NCBI GenBank assembly: GCA_946482545.1
Contig: CAMLRX010000016.1
Coordinates: 1-47,600, forward strand
Length of the DNA stretch: 47,600 nt
Direction of reading: 5' to 3'
Origin: an uncultured Flavihumibacter sp.
Lineage (GTDB): Bacteria > Bacteroidota > Bacteroidia > Chitinophagales > Chitinophagaceae
Shown: positions 33,419 to 43,500 of the stretch, piece by piece
Layout of the letters: each line of letters opens with the position of its first letter
Position numbering within the stretch: position 1 is the first letter of the stretch
Translations under genes and position numbers: made by a program
Notes under the pieces: model-generated
What the model was told of the DNA's origin: nothing
Database searches by the model: none
The model's input: the letters and a program-made list of their open reading frames with translations, nothing else

Positions 33419-33465
33419 TGATTTCTAATTAGATAACGATTTTACTTGCATTCCAGATAAGTACA

Positions 33466-34482
33466 ATGAATACCGTTTTTGAACAGATTTATGAGATGGA
33501 AGGCGCGCATGGCCTGTCGAAACACGAACAACTTGTGAACGGCATCCTGAACGCCATTCAGAATAAAACCTTAGCCCAGGGCGATATGTTGCCCTCTGTA
33601 AACAACCTGATCAACGAGTTCGGTTTTGCCAGAGAAACCATTGCCAAAGCATACAAGGACCTCGTGAAAAGAGGCATAGTGGAATCGAAAAACCGCGTAG
33701 GCTTTTTCGTATCGAATGTGGATGTGAAACAACACCTGAGGGTAGCCCTTATTTTATTCGCCTTTGATGCATTCCAGGAAACCTTCTACAAAACTTTCCG
33801 CTCCCGCGTGGGAAAAGGGGTGCATATAGATGTGTTCTTTCACCACAACAATATAGATGTGTTTGAAAGCACCATCAATAAAGTGCGCGGACAATACGGC
33901 ATGTACGTGGTGGCGCCTATCCCGCATACCCGCACACCGAAAATTCTGGAAGCGCTGCCCATGAATAATTTCCTGATGATTGACCGCTATGAAAAGATAG
34001 GGTCCGATCATTCCTATATCGCGCAGGAATTTGAGCAGTCTTCTTATCGCGTATTCATGGAATTGAAAGATACCATCCGCACTTACGAAGGCATGGTGTA
34101 TTACCACCGTCCGGCAGCGGATACGCCTATCGAGATACTGCACGCCTATAAGAAATTCGTGAAAGAAGTAGGTATCAACAGTGAAATACGTGCGGAATAC
34201 CTCGCCGGTACCATCGAAAAGGGAAAGGTGTATTTCACCATCAACAATACTGAGTTGTGGAACATGCTGAAGGATTGTAAGCTGAAAGGGTTGTTGCCCG
34301 GGAAAGATGTAGGTATTCTGTCGCACAACGACGAAGTGGTGAAAGAACTGATTATGGACGGCATCACCACCTATTCCGCAGATTTTAAAGTAATGGCTGA
34401 AAAGGCGGCGGATTTTGTATTGAAAAGAAAAAAGATACAGGAAATAGTTCCCACCGTACTCATCAGAAGGAACTCACTGTAA
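33466..34482 (+). CDS. GntR-type transcriptional regulator with sugar-binding (LacI-like) domain
   Basis: A 338-residue cytoplasmic protein. The winged helix-turn-helix covers about residues 15-84 (LSKHEQLVNGILNAIQNKTL...LPSVNNLINEFGFARETIAKAYKDLVKRGIVESKNRVGFFV), typical of GntR. From about residue 92 a periplasmic-binding-protein fold follows (RVALILFAFDAF..., YGMYVVAPIP, GKDVGILSHNDEVVKELI), as in regulators that sense sugars. It heads an operon with a sodium symporter (19 bp) and two alpha-galactosidase-type genes. A 12-bp sequence at its own promoter recurs at the SusC promoter, so I infer autoregulation and control of the locus, probably relieved by a galactose-containing sugar. Confidence 0.9.
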   Translation: MNTVFEQIYEMEGAHGLSKHEQLVNGILNAIQNKTLAQGDMLPSVNNLINEFGFARETIAKAYKDLVKRGIVESKNRVGFFVSNVDVKQHLRVALILFAFDAFQETFYKTFRSRVGKGVHIDVFFHHNNIDVFESTINKVRGQYGMYVVAPIPHTRTPKILEALPMNNFLMIDRYEKIGSDHSYIAQEFEQSSYRVFMELKDTIRTYEGMVYYHRPAADTPIEILHAYKKFVKEVGINSEIRAEYLAGTIEKGKVYFTINNTELWNMLKDCKLKGLLPGKDVGILSHNDEVVKELIMDGITTYSADFKVMAEKAADFVLKRKKIQEIVPTVLIRRNSL

Positions 34483-34501
34483 CGATTAGCCGATAACTAC
34501 C

Positions 34502-36091
34502 ATGAACCAGACCGGGCTCATAGGATTTTTTTTGTTCCTGACATTGGTTGCCCTCATTTCCATCTTCAAAACAAGGAAGGTGAAACTGAATACGACCGCA
34601 GCCTATTTTATGGGGAACCGGTCGCTGGGCTTCTGGATGGTGGGCACCTCTCTTTTTCTTACCAACATCAGTTGCAACCAGTTCATCGGCGAAAACGAAT
34701 TCGTGTACACCAACGATATGTCGGTAATGGCCTGGGGGATGAGTTCCATCCTCGCCATGCTGATTGTGGCGGAGTTTTTCCTGCCGGTTTACCTGAAGAT
34801 GGGCGCGGTAACCACACCTGATTTTCTGGAGCAACGTTTTGGCAGGAGTATGAAGCGCATTGTGTCCCTGATCTTTCTGGCCAGCTATCTTGTTAGTCTT
34901 ATCCCTACTGTGTTGTACGGCAGCGCGGTGGCGCTGAATGGCATTTTTCATATCGACACGGCATTGGGGATCAGCTATTTTTCGGCCATCTGGATATTGG
35001 TGGTGCTGGTGGGCATTATCGGTTGTTGTTACACAGTACTGGGTGGATTGCGCGCCATTACGGTTTCTGATCTTGTGCAGGGGCTGGGTATGCTGATTGG
35101 CGGCTTCCTGTTGCTCTGGTTCAGCCTGCAATACCTCGGCGACGGCAGTGTGCTTCATGGAATTGAAAAGATCACCGGGTCGGAGAAAGAACACCTGAAT
35201 GCGATCGGTGGTGCGAACGATCCCATTCCGTTCAGTACACTGTTTACGGGAATGTTCCTGATCAACCTGTATTACTGGGGTATGGAGCAATACATTGTGC
35301 AGCAGGTGCTGGCTTCGAAGAGTTTGTCGCAAGGGCAGAAAGGGATTTCCCTCGCCTGCGTGGGCAAACTGATTTCTCCGTTGCTCCTCAATGTGCCGGG
35401 GTTGATCGCGGTGCATCTTTACCCCGACATCACCAATACGGCCACGGTGTTCCCAAAGTTGGTGAGTGATGTGTTGCCGTCTTTGTTAACAGGCTTCATG
35501 GCAGCCATCGTGTTCGGCGCAGCCATCAGTACGTTCAATGCGGGACTGAACAGTTCAGGAACATTGTTCATCATGAACCTGTATAAACCCTGGCGCAAAG
35601 ATGCGGCCAGCGACAAAGAACTGGTAAGAACAGGTCGCATTTTCCAGGTCACCATCACGGTGCTGGCGATGTGCTTTTCACCTTTCATCTTGTATTTCGA
35701 TGGCGGGTTCTACCATTATATTCAAAAAATATCCAGCTTTTTCAGTGTGCCGGTATTCACGGTAATGATCATTGGATTGTTGACGAAACGGGTGCCGGAA
35801 ATAGCCGCGAAAGTGGGACTGGTATTCTTTCTCGTGATGTATGGCATCAGTCAGTTCCTCGTGGATACCGGGCTGAATTACCTGCATGTACTGGCTGTTT
35901 TATTCCTGCTGTCGGTGGCGCTGATGTTGCTGATCGGGAAATTAAGGCCCATGCCTGTGGCCTACACCGCTAAAAATATGGCGATGGTGAACATGCGGCC
36001 CTGGCGCGCACGGTATTGGTTCTTTGCGGCGTTGCTGTTGCTTATGGCGGGCATGTTCCTGCTTTTCTCTGAATACGGGCTCGCGGCGTAA
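34502..36091 (+). CDS. Sodium:solute symporter (SSS/SGLT family)
   Basis: Inner-membrane transporter of 529 residues with about 13-14 hydrophobic segments. The SSS start is recognisable (AYFMGNRSLGFWMVGTSLFLTNISCNQFIGENEFVY), as are PDFLEQRFGRSMKRI, GGLRAITVSDLVQG and the region AAIVFGAAISTFNAGLNSSGTLFIMNLY. SSS members of this branch carry sugars such as galactose or glucose with sodium. Lying 19 bp after the regulator and 48 bp before a GH36 gene, it probably imports the galactose or small galactosides released by the neighbouring enzymes. Confidence 0.92.
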   Translation: MNQTGLIGFFLFLTLVALISIFKTRKVKLNTTAAYFMGNRSLGFWMVGTSLFLTNISCNQFIGENEFVYTNDMSVMAWGMSSILAMLIVAEFFLPVYLKMGAVTTPDFLEQRFGRSMKRIVSLIFLASYLVSLIPTVLYGSAVALNGIFHIDTALGISYFSAIWILVVLVGIIGCCYTVLGGLRAITVSDLVQGLGMLIGGFLLLWFSLQYLGDGSVLHGIEKITGSEKEHLNAIGGANDPIPFSTLFTGMFLINLYYWGMEQYIVQQVLASKSLSQGQKGISLACVGKLISPLLLNVPGLIAVHLYPDITNTATVFPKLVSDVLPSLLTGFMAAIVFGAAISTFNAGLNSSGTLFIMNLYKPWRKDAASDKELVRTGRIFQVTITVLAMCFSPFILYFDGGFYHYIQKISSFFSVPVFTVMIIGLLTKRVPEIAAKVGLVFFLVMYGISQFLVDTGLNYLHVLAVLFLLSVALMLLIGKLRPMPVAYTAKNMAMVNMRPWRARYWFFAALLLLMAGMFLLFSEYGLAA

Positions 36092-36139
36092 ACGCTGGGC
36101 TTTTTATACTGTACTCATTTTAAAAAATCAATCTGAAGG

Positions 36140-38293
36140 ATGAAAAATTTGATCAGGGTTTTTGGTGTTTTGTTGTTGCTGATAGAAGGAATGGCCGCTT
36201 CGGCACAACAACAGATCGCGATAGAAACAGAAAAAATCAGCCTGATATTCACCGTGGGTGATCATGGAAGATTGTACCAGTCGTACCTGGGGAATAAATT
36301 GTCTCCGGCATCAAAAGCATTGCTTGCTCCAGGCCATGGCGAAGCTTACGTGCCATCAGGAGGAGATAATCTTTTTGAGCCTGCGGTAAGAATGATTCAT
36401 GCCGATGGCAATCCTTCATTGGAACTGGTGTATGAATCGCATGCCGTTAAAAATGAAAGCGGGTACACTACTACCAGTATCGTGCTGAAGGATATGGTGT
36501 ACCCGGTGAAAGTGGTACTACATTTCAGCGCTTTCAGCAAAGAGAATGTGCTGAAAGAATGGGTGGAGATTTCGCATACAGAAAAAGCGCCCGTTCAGCT
36601 TACGCATTTCGCTTCTTCAATGTTGCATTTCAAAGCGGACGATTACTGGCTCACGCAGTTCCATGGCGATTGGGCAGAGGAAATGCACGTAGCAGAAACA
36701 AAACTTACCAGCGGCATCAAGATCATCGACAGTAAACTCGGTACCCGCGCCAATATGTACCAGACCCCGGCGTTCGCGCTGGCTGCCAACCAGCCCGCTA
36801 CGGAAGAGGAAGGAGAAGTGTTGCTGGGTACGCTGGCCTGGACGGGCAACTTTCAGTTCGCGTTTGAAGTGGATGAAAAGCAGCAACTGCGCGTAGTTTC
36901 AGGAATGAATCCTTTCGCTTCAGAATATACGCTGGAACCCAAAAAAACTTTTACCACACCAGCATTTATTTTCACCTACAGCAATACCGGAAAGGGACAG
37001 GCTTCCCGCAACCTCCATGCATGGGGCAGGAACTACGGGGTGCTGAATGGCAGCAAAGAAAGGATGACCCTCCTCAACAACTGGGAGGCCACACAGTTTG
37101 ATTTCGATGAAAAGAAACTCACCGCTTTGTTCGGTGAAGCCAAAGAACTTGGGGTGGATATGTTTCTGCTCGATGATGGCTGGTTCGGCAACAAATATCC
37201 CCGTCACAGCGACAATGCCGGTCTGGGCGATTGGGATGCCAATAAAAAAATACTCCCGAATGGTGTAGGTGCATTGGTAAAAGCAGCCAATGAAAAAGGC
37301 GTGAAATTCGGCATCTGGATAGAACCGGAAATGGTGAACCCGAAAAGCGAATTGTATGAGAAGCATCCGGACTGGGTACTGAAACTGCCGAACAGGAAAG
37401 AGCATTATTTCCGCAACCAACTGGTGCTGGACCTGATCAATCCACAGGTGCAGGACTTTGTATACAAACTCGTGGATGATTTGCTTACCAGCAATCCCGG
37501 CATCGCCTACATTAAATGGGATTGCAACAGGATGATGACGAACACCTATTCTCCGTTTCTGAAAAACAAACAGTCCCAGGTGTACATCGATTATGTGAAA
37601 GGCTTCTATACCGTAATGGAAAGAATCAGGAAGAAGTATCCCACGTTGCCCATCATGTTGTGCTCCGGCGGTGGCGGCAGAACAGATTATGGGGCACTTC
37701 AGTATTTTACGGAGTTCTGGCCAAGCGATAATACCGATGGTGTGGAACGCATTTTCATACAATGGGGCTACTCTTATTTCTTCCCTGCAAATACCATCGC
37801 TGCGCACATCACCTCGTGGGGCAAACAGCCTTTGAAATTCAGGACCGACGTGGCTATGATGGGCCGGTTGGGATATGATATCAACCTGGCGCACCTTTCT
37901 GAAACGGATGTCGCTTTCAGCAAAGCCGCTGTAAAGAAATACAAAGAACTGAGTTCCGTGGTAGGGCAGGGAGATTTGTTCCGGCTCATAGCGCCAACTA
38001 TGGATGGAAGGTCCGCTCTGATGTATGTGGATAGCCTCCGGCAGAAAGCAGTCCTCTTCGCTTATACGCTTCATCCAAGATATGGAGAGAACTGGTCTGC
38101 GGTAAAACTCAAAGGGTTGGACCCCCTGAAGAAATATGTGGTAAATGAAACCAATATTTACCCCGGGACAAACGCCTCCCTGGCAGAAAATGGTAAAACA
38201 TTTACCGGGGAATACCTCATGGAAAAAGGATTGATGGTGTCGCAAAGCAATGCGCTTTCCAGTACTGTGATCGAATTAACGGAGGTGAAATAA
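36140..38293 (+). CDS. GH36 alpha-galactosidase
   Basis: Hydrolyses terminal alpha-1,6-galactose from oligosaccharides such as raffinose or galactomannan fragments. A 717-residue protein with signal peptide (to SAQQQ), N-terminal beta-super-sandwich (about 25-300), TIM barrel (about 305-620) and C-terminal beta domain. Landmarks: LLDDGWFG, FGIWIEPEMVNP, the nucleophile Asp461 in YIKWDCNR, the CSGGGGRTDYG loop and the acid/base Asp530 in FWPSDNTD. All key residues are present. The signal peptide implies a periplasmic enzyme, acting on oligosaccharides imported through SusCD. It is the third gene of the regulator operon. Confidence 0.94.
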   Translation: MKNLIRVFGVLLLLIEGMAASAQQQIAIETEKISLIFTVGDHGRLYQSYLGNKLSPASKALLAPGHGEAYVPSGGDNLFEPAVRMIHADGNPSLELVYESHAVKNESGYTTTSIVLKDMVYPVKVVLHFSAFSKENVLKEWVEISHTEKAPVQLTHFASSMLHFKADDYWLTQFHGDWAEEMHVAETKLTSGIKIIDSKLGTRANMYQTPAFALAANQPATEEEGEVLLGTLAWTGNFQFAFEVDEKQQLRVVSGMNPFASEYTLEPKKTFTTPAFIFTYSNTGKGQASRNLHAWGRNYGVLNGSKERMTLLNNWEATQFDFDEKKLTALFGEAKELGVDMFLLDDGWFGNKYPRHSDNAGLGDWDANKKILPNGVGALVKAANEKGVKFGIWIEPEMVNPKSELYEKHPDWVLKLPNRKEHYFRNQLVLDLINPQVQDFVYKLVDDLLTSNPGIAYIKWDCNRMMTNTYSPFLKNKQSQVYIDYVKGFYTVMERIRKKYPTLPIMLCSGGGGRTDYGALQYFTEFWPSDNTDGVERIFIQWGYSYFFPANTIAAHITSWGKQPLKFRTDVAMMGRLGYDINLAHLSETDVAFSKAAVKKYKELSSVVGQGDLFRLIAPTMDGRSALMYVDSLRQKAVLFAYTLHPRYGENWSAVKLKGLDPLKKYVVNETNIYPGTNASLAENGKTFTGEYLMEKGLMVSQSNALSSTVIELTEVK

Positions 38294-38311
38294 ATTTTCT
38301 TAACCGGGAAA

Positions 38312-40375
38312 ATGAGTAACATGAAGAAAGTTTTTTGTTGGAAAAGTCTTGCGCCTGCCCTGTGGATGTTCTGCCTTTTGCTGCCGGTATTCGCGACCGC
38401 TTCCGGTGGCCGGAAGGATTCGGTATTGATGATGCCTTTCGGGAAGAACAGTTATATCCGTTACGCACTCGAACGTGGTACTTACGATGTTTATGTAAAA
38501 GGAAAAGCGCTATTGCTGAATGTGTATGCGCAATACAACGGAGCAGACAGTGGCGATAGCCGGAAATTTTCATTCAATTCCTATGCCGTTAAAACGCTGA
38601 AAGATGCTTTTGGAAAAGGGAAAAGATTCATGGTGGAACGTGGTAACGGTTCAGCACGAATGCAACAGTTTTTCTACCTATATCCCGGGAAAGATTATTT
38701 TCTGGTACAGGTAAATAAATACGCTGCACATGCGGGAGCGAACCATATTTCACCCATCGCTGGCGCTACTGCTATCGTACCGGAAGGGGGTGAGCGCAGG
38801 GCGCTGTTTGTGCCTTTTGACAATGATATGTGGGTGCGCTACAATGCATATACACTGGAAGGTGCTCATTATACAAGCAGTGAAGTAACGGCTTTGTACA
38901 ACAATGGGAGTCGTGAAGGAATGGTGATTGGTTCCATAGAACATGAAGTATGGAAATCCGGTGTGCAGGTAAAACACCTTTCAGGGAGCCAGGTTGCCGT
39001 TAGCGCCTTCGGCGGTTACACGGATAGCGTTGTTACGCACGATAGAAATCCGCATGGAATGGTCGGAAGCAACGATACCGTATGCCATTCTCCCAAAATG
39101 ATGGTGGGCTTTTTTACCGATTGGCGGGAAGGAATGGAGACCTATGCAAAGCTGAACCGGTTGGCCGAGCCGCCGGTTGTTTTTAAATGGACAAAAGCCA
39201 CACCAATGGGGTGGAACAGTTGGGGCGCCATTCAAACCAATATATCATTGGACAATGCAAAGAAGGTAGTCGATTTTTTTGCCGACTCCTGCAAAACCTT
39301 CCGCAACGCGGACAGTACTTTATACATTGATATAGATTCTTACTGGGACAACCTCACAGGTGGCATGACCGGCGACTTCTCCGCGTTGGCGGCATTCTCC
39401 GCTTATTGCAAACAGAAAGGATTGCAACCTGGTATTTACTGGGCGCCCTTCGCCGACTGGAGCAAAACCCCACGTAATATGGAAGTGGGACCATACCGCT
39501 ATGAAGAAACCTGGTTGAAAGCGAAAGGTACACCAATGGATATTGACGGTGCACGGGCCATGGACCCCACACATCCCGGTACCCAACAACGTATGGCTTA
39601 TTTGTTGAATCGCTTTAAAGAAGCGGGTTTCACCATGATAAAAGTGGACTTCCTGGGCCATGGTGCGCTGGAAGCCGACCACTTCGCTGATCCTTTGGTT
39701 ACAACTGGTATGCAGGCTTACAAAGTGGGTATGGCTTTCATGGACAGCGTACTGGACGGCTCTATGTTATTGTATGCCGCCATTTCTCCCAATATGGCCA
39801 CCGCACGGTACGTGCACATGCGGCGCGTGGCCTGCGACGCGTTCAGCGCCATCGACAATACGGAATATACATTGAACAGTACGGGTTATGGTTGGTGGCA
39901 AAGCAGTCTTTACGATTTTATTGATGGTGACCATGTTGTTTTCGGAAAGGAAAAGGAAGGTGCCAACCGGGCACGACTCGCTTCCGCTATTGTGACCGGA
40001 ACACTGATTACCGGGGATGATTTCGCTCAACAAGGGCAATGGACCAGCACTGCAAAAAACTTACTTCAACAAAACGATTTGCTCCGGATCATGGAAGATG
40101 GAAAGAGCTTCCGTCCGGTAGAAGCGAATACAGGTAATAAAGGCGTGGAGCTCTTTGTAAAAAAACAGGGAAAGCATACTTATATCGCGGCATTTAATTT
40201 CGGAAAGGAGAAAAAAACATTCCGTTGCTCCCCGGAAAGGATCGGGCTGAAACGAGGAAGCCATCTTGTGCTTCAATCCCTTTTTTCAGGAGCGGTTACA
40301 CCATTTGAGGAGGAGTTGTCTTTTGAAGTGCTGCCTGAAGATGCCGCAATTTATCAAATCATTCAGCGGAATTGA
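38312..40375 (+). CDS. Clan GH-D glycosidase (alpha-galactosidase-like), subfamily unclear
   Basis: A 687-residue exported protein (signal peptide ends near FATASG). The N-terminal about 285 residues form a beta domain; the TIM barrel starts at about 292 with ATPMGWNSWGAI, the GH27/GH36 landmark. The nucleophile is Asp446 in IKVDFLGHG; the likely acid/base is an Asp in RRVACDAFSAIDNTEY (about 509-515), less standard than in classic GH27 or GH36. Other landmarks: LYIDIDSYWDN and GIYWAPFADW. Start may be ATG 38312 or ATG 38321. It lies 18 bp after the GH36 gene. Two clan GH-D enzymes in a row suggest different alpha-galactosyl linkages, or alpha-N-acetylgalactosamine or beta-L-arabinopyranose for this one. 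Confidence 0.83.
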   Translation: MSNMKKVFCWKSLAPALWMFCLLLPVFATASGGRKDSVLMMPFGKNSYIRYALERGTYDVYVKGKALLLNVYAQYNGADSGDSRKFSFNSYAVKTLKDAFGKGKRFMVERGNGSARMQQFFYLYPGKDYFLVQVNKYAAHAGANHISPIAGATAIVPEGGERRALFVPFDNDMWVRYNAYTLEGAHYTSSEVTALYNNGSREGMVIGSIEHEVWKSGVQVKHLSGSQVAVSAFGGYTDSVVTHDRNPHGMVGSNDTVCHSPKMMVGFFTDWREGMETYAKLNRLAEPPVVFKWTKATPMGWNSWGAIQTNISLDNAKKVVDFFADSCKTFRNADSTLYIDIDSYWDNLTGGMTGDFSALAAFSAYCKQKGLQPGIYWAPFADWSKTPRNMEVGPYRYEETWLKAKGTPMDIDGARAMDPTHPGTQQRMAYLLNRFKEAGFTMIKVDFLGHGALEADHFADPLVTTGMQAYKVGMAFMDSVLDGSMLLYAAISPNMATARYVHMRRVACDAFSAIDNTEYTLNSTGYGWWQSSLYDFIDGDHVVFGKEKEGANRARLASAIVTGTLITGDDFAQQGQWTSTAKNLLQQNDLLRIMEDGKSFRPVEANTGNKGVELFVKKQGKHTYIAAFNFGKEKKTFRCSPERIGLKRGSHLVLQSLFSGAVTPFEEELSFEVLPEDAAIYQIIQRN

Positions 40376-40404
40376 CAACTGTCTTTAAAGCAGGAATATT
40401 TTTT

Positions 40405-40433
40405 TTGCAAAGCGCTGAAAAAAGATATATTTG
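40405..40433 (+). promoter_or_regulatory. Bacteroidota-type promoter of the second SusC operon
   Basis: The -33 element TTG (40405-40407) and the -7 element TATATTTG (40426-40433, fits TAnnTTTG) are 18 bp apart, the usual spacing. Transcription should begin near 40440, inside the TATAG repeat. The leader to ATG 40546 is about 105 nt. Confidence 0.7.
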
Positions 40434-40456
40434 TACTAGTATAGTATAGTATAGAA
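40434..40456. promoter_or_regulatory. Putative operator, copy 2, in a TATAG tandem repeat
   Basis: TACTAGTATAGTATAGTATA followed by GAA: a TACTAGTA palindrome at 40434-40441 runs into three TATAG units, the last 12 bases (40445-40456) being identical to the regulator-promoter copy at 33382-33393. It directly follows the -7 element, so a bound repressor would cover the transcription start. Contraction or expansion of the 5-bp units could also alter expression. Confidence 0.55.
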
Positions 40457-40545
40457 CAGATGGTTTTGAAAGTAGCGTTTCTTATTTGGCGTTGCCTTCC
40501 TGTCCGCTGCTCATACTTATTTTAAAGCCAATAATTGCTTATTAT

Positions 40546-43500
40546 ATGATCAGGAGATTTGCTTGCTGCATGTGGCGGATTACTGCCCATTCTTCCCGTT
40601 CGTTCCATTTTTTATTTTCCCTCACCTTTATTACAATGCTGTTTATGGCCGGTGATGTGGTGGCGCAAACACCTTCGCGCATCACCATTACCGGTACTGT
40701 TAAAGACACTTCCGGCCGGGTATTGGAGGGTGCCAGTGTGGTCACCAACACAAAGAACGCATTGTCTACCGCTACCGACAGGAACGGTAAATTTGTGTTG
40801 GAAGTGCCGGTTGGTACTGAGTTCCGGGTTTCTTTCGTAGGATACCTGGAACAATCTTTCCAGGCCACAGCGTTGCGAAGGGAATTCACCATTGTTTTAC
40901 ACGAGGCATCGGCCGCGGGCGAAGAGATCGTGGTAACTGCTTTTGGAAAGAAGCAGCGCCGGGAAGCCGTGGTGGGCTCCGTTTCCAGCGTGAACCCGGA
41001 AGACCTCAAGATTCCCTCGAGTAACCTTACCAATGCATTGGCGGGGCAGGTAGCCGGGGTAATCGCGTTCCAGCGTATCGGACAACCGGGAGCGGATAAT
41101 TCCCAGTTCTTTATTCGTGGGGTAACCACACTGGGTTACAGCGCCAGTCCGTTGATTCTTGTAGATAACATAGAACTTACTGCAAACGACCTCGCGCGTT
41201 TGCAGGTGGATGATATCGCCAGCTTCTCTATTCTGAAAGATGCCAGCGCCGCCGCACTATATGGCGCACGGGGCGCGAATGGGGTGATCCTGGTGACCAC
41301 CAAAGAAGGTAAATCGGGTAAGGCGAAGATCAACTTCCGCATCGAGAACTCTTCTTCCCGCCCAACTAAAAACCTGGAACTGGCCGACCCCATCACCTTC
41401 ATGAACGCGTTCAACGAAGCGGTGACCACACGCGATCCGCTTGCAACTCCGTTCTTTACACCCAACGAAATTATTAATACCAGGGCCACCCTGAACAAGG
41501 AGCCTGGTCATAACCCCTACGTATATCCCGCTGTGGATTGGATGGATGTTCTGTTCAAAGACAAAACCACCACACGCAGAGCCAACTTCAGTGTATCCGG
41601 CGGAACAGATGTAACCAAATATTATTTCGCGGGAAGTTACTCGCGCGACAATGGCATCATGGAAGTGAACCCCGTGAACAACTTTAATACCGGCATGAAG
41701 TTCGAGAACTACCAGTTGCGTTCCAATATCAACGTGAAGGTGACCAAAACCACGGAAGCTGTGGTGCGCCTATGGGGGAATTTTAATGATTACACAGGAC
41801 CTATCACGGGCGATCAATCGGGCATCGCCACCGATCTTTACAACCAGGCACTGCATACCAGTCCGGTTGCTTTCCCCGCTTTCTATCTGCCCGACAGCGC
41901 CACCATGCTGAACAACCACATTTTATTCGGCAACTCCCTGCGTTCGGGTAACCTGCTCCGTAACCCTTATGCCTCGCTGATGTATGGCTATAAGAACTTC
42001 TCTGAATCGCGGATATCTGCACAGTTCGAACTGAACCAGGATTTCAATTTTATCACGAAAGGATTGTCGTTCAGAGGAATTTTCAGCACCAACCGGTATT
42101 CTTATTTTGACATCAGCAGGAACTATCTTCCTTTCTATTATTCCTGGAATACCTACGATCCTGCTTCCAACGAATACACTCTGCGCTGGCTGAACGATCA
42201 GCCGGGACAGGCACAGGAATTCCTCGGTTACAACGAAGGACAGAAAAACATCTTCAGTTATATCTACCTGCAAGGCGCACTCGATTACAACCGCGCTTTC
42301 GGGTTGCACAACCTGAGCGGCGCGCTCATCGGCACCAGGCAGCAAACATTATATGGGAACGCCGGCAGCTTGCTGAACTCTTTGCCTTTCAGAAACCTTG
42401 GTCTTTCAGGAAGGGTATCCTATTCTTATGATAGCCGCTACTTCGTGGAAGGAAACTTCGGATATAATGGCTCTGAACGTTTCGCGCCCGATAACCGTTG
42501 GGGTTTCTTCCCCACAATTGGTGCGGGGTGGGTGATATCCAACGAAAAGTTCTGGGGCGGAAGAATCGCCGATTACATTACCCGGCTTAAACTGCGCGGG
42601 AGTTATGGTCTCGTAGGAAACGACAACATCGACAGCCGTCGTTTCTTCTACCTTTCCAGCGTAAGGCCTCGCGGCGGGCCGCAGGCCTGGTTCGGTACCA
42701 ACAACAGTGTAACCATGAGCGGTACTGCCATCGATGCTTATCCTAATCCCGATGTTACCTGGGAAACAGGAAGAAAATCGAACCTCGCCCTGGAACTCAC
42801 CATCGCGAAGAACCTGAACATCACGGCTGAAATTTACAAGGAACACCGCTACAATATTCTCATTCCGCGTGGATACATTCCCGTTACCGTTGGTATTGAA
42901 AGTTCCGCCGCAAATAACCTGCGGGCCAATCTTGGGGAAATGGATTCCAAAGGGCTGGACCTGAACCTGAGTTACAAAAAAACGTTCTCTAAAAACCTTT
43001 GGGCCTCCGTAATGGGGAACCTCACGGTCGCCTCCAGCAAGATCGTCAGCTTTGAAGAACCCGAATACAACTACGATTACCGCTTCATTACGGGACATCC
43101 CGGCGGACAACCATTCGGTTACATCGCGGAAAGACTTTTTGTGGACGATAAAGAAGCGCTGAACGCACCCACCCAACTTTTCGGTGATGGTTTCAGGCCC
43201 ATGGGCGGAGATATTAAATACAGAGACATCAACGAAGATGGGGTGATTAACCAGGATGATCAGGTGCCCATCGGATTGCCTTTCACGCCTGAAATTATCT
43301 ATGGATTCGGGTTCTCCCTGGGCTATAAAAATTTCGACCTCAATGCTTTCTTCCAGGGCCTCGCAAGGGAATCCTTCTTTATTGACGCGCAGAACACAGC
43401 GCCTTTTGTGAACAATGCCCAGTTGCTGAAAGCTTATGCCGAGAACCACTGGTCGGAAGAAAACCAAAACCTCTACGCACTTTGGCCGCGCCTCTCGCCG

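Noticed and set aside
34463..35416. Minus-strand open frame rich in His, Gln and Arg
   Set aside because: Composition is that of an antisense reading of a membrane transporter gene (SSS symporter); not a gene.
36920..38245. Long open frame (441 codons) on the minus strand
   Set aside because: It lies entirely within the GH36 gene, lacks any recognisable domain, and the plus-strand frame has all GH36 catalytic motifs.
40436..40456. TATAG tandem units considered as a CRISPR or long microsatellite
   Set aside because: Units are 5 bp, only three to four in number, with no spacers; treated as an operator candidate.
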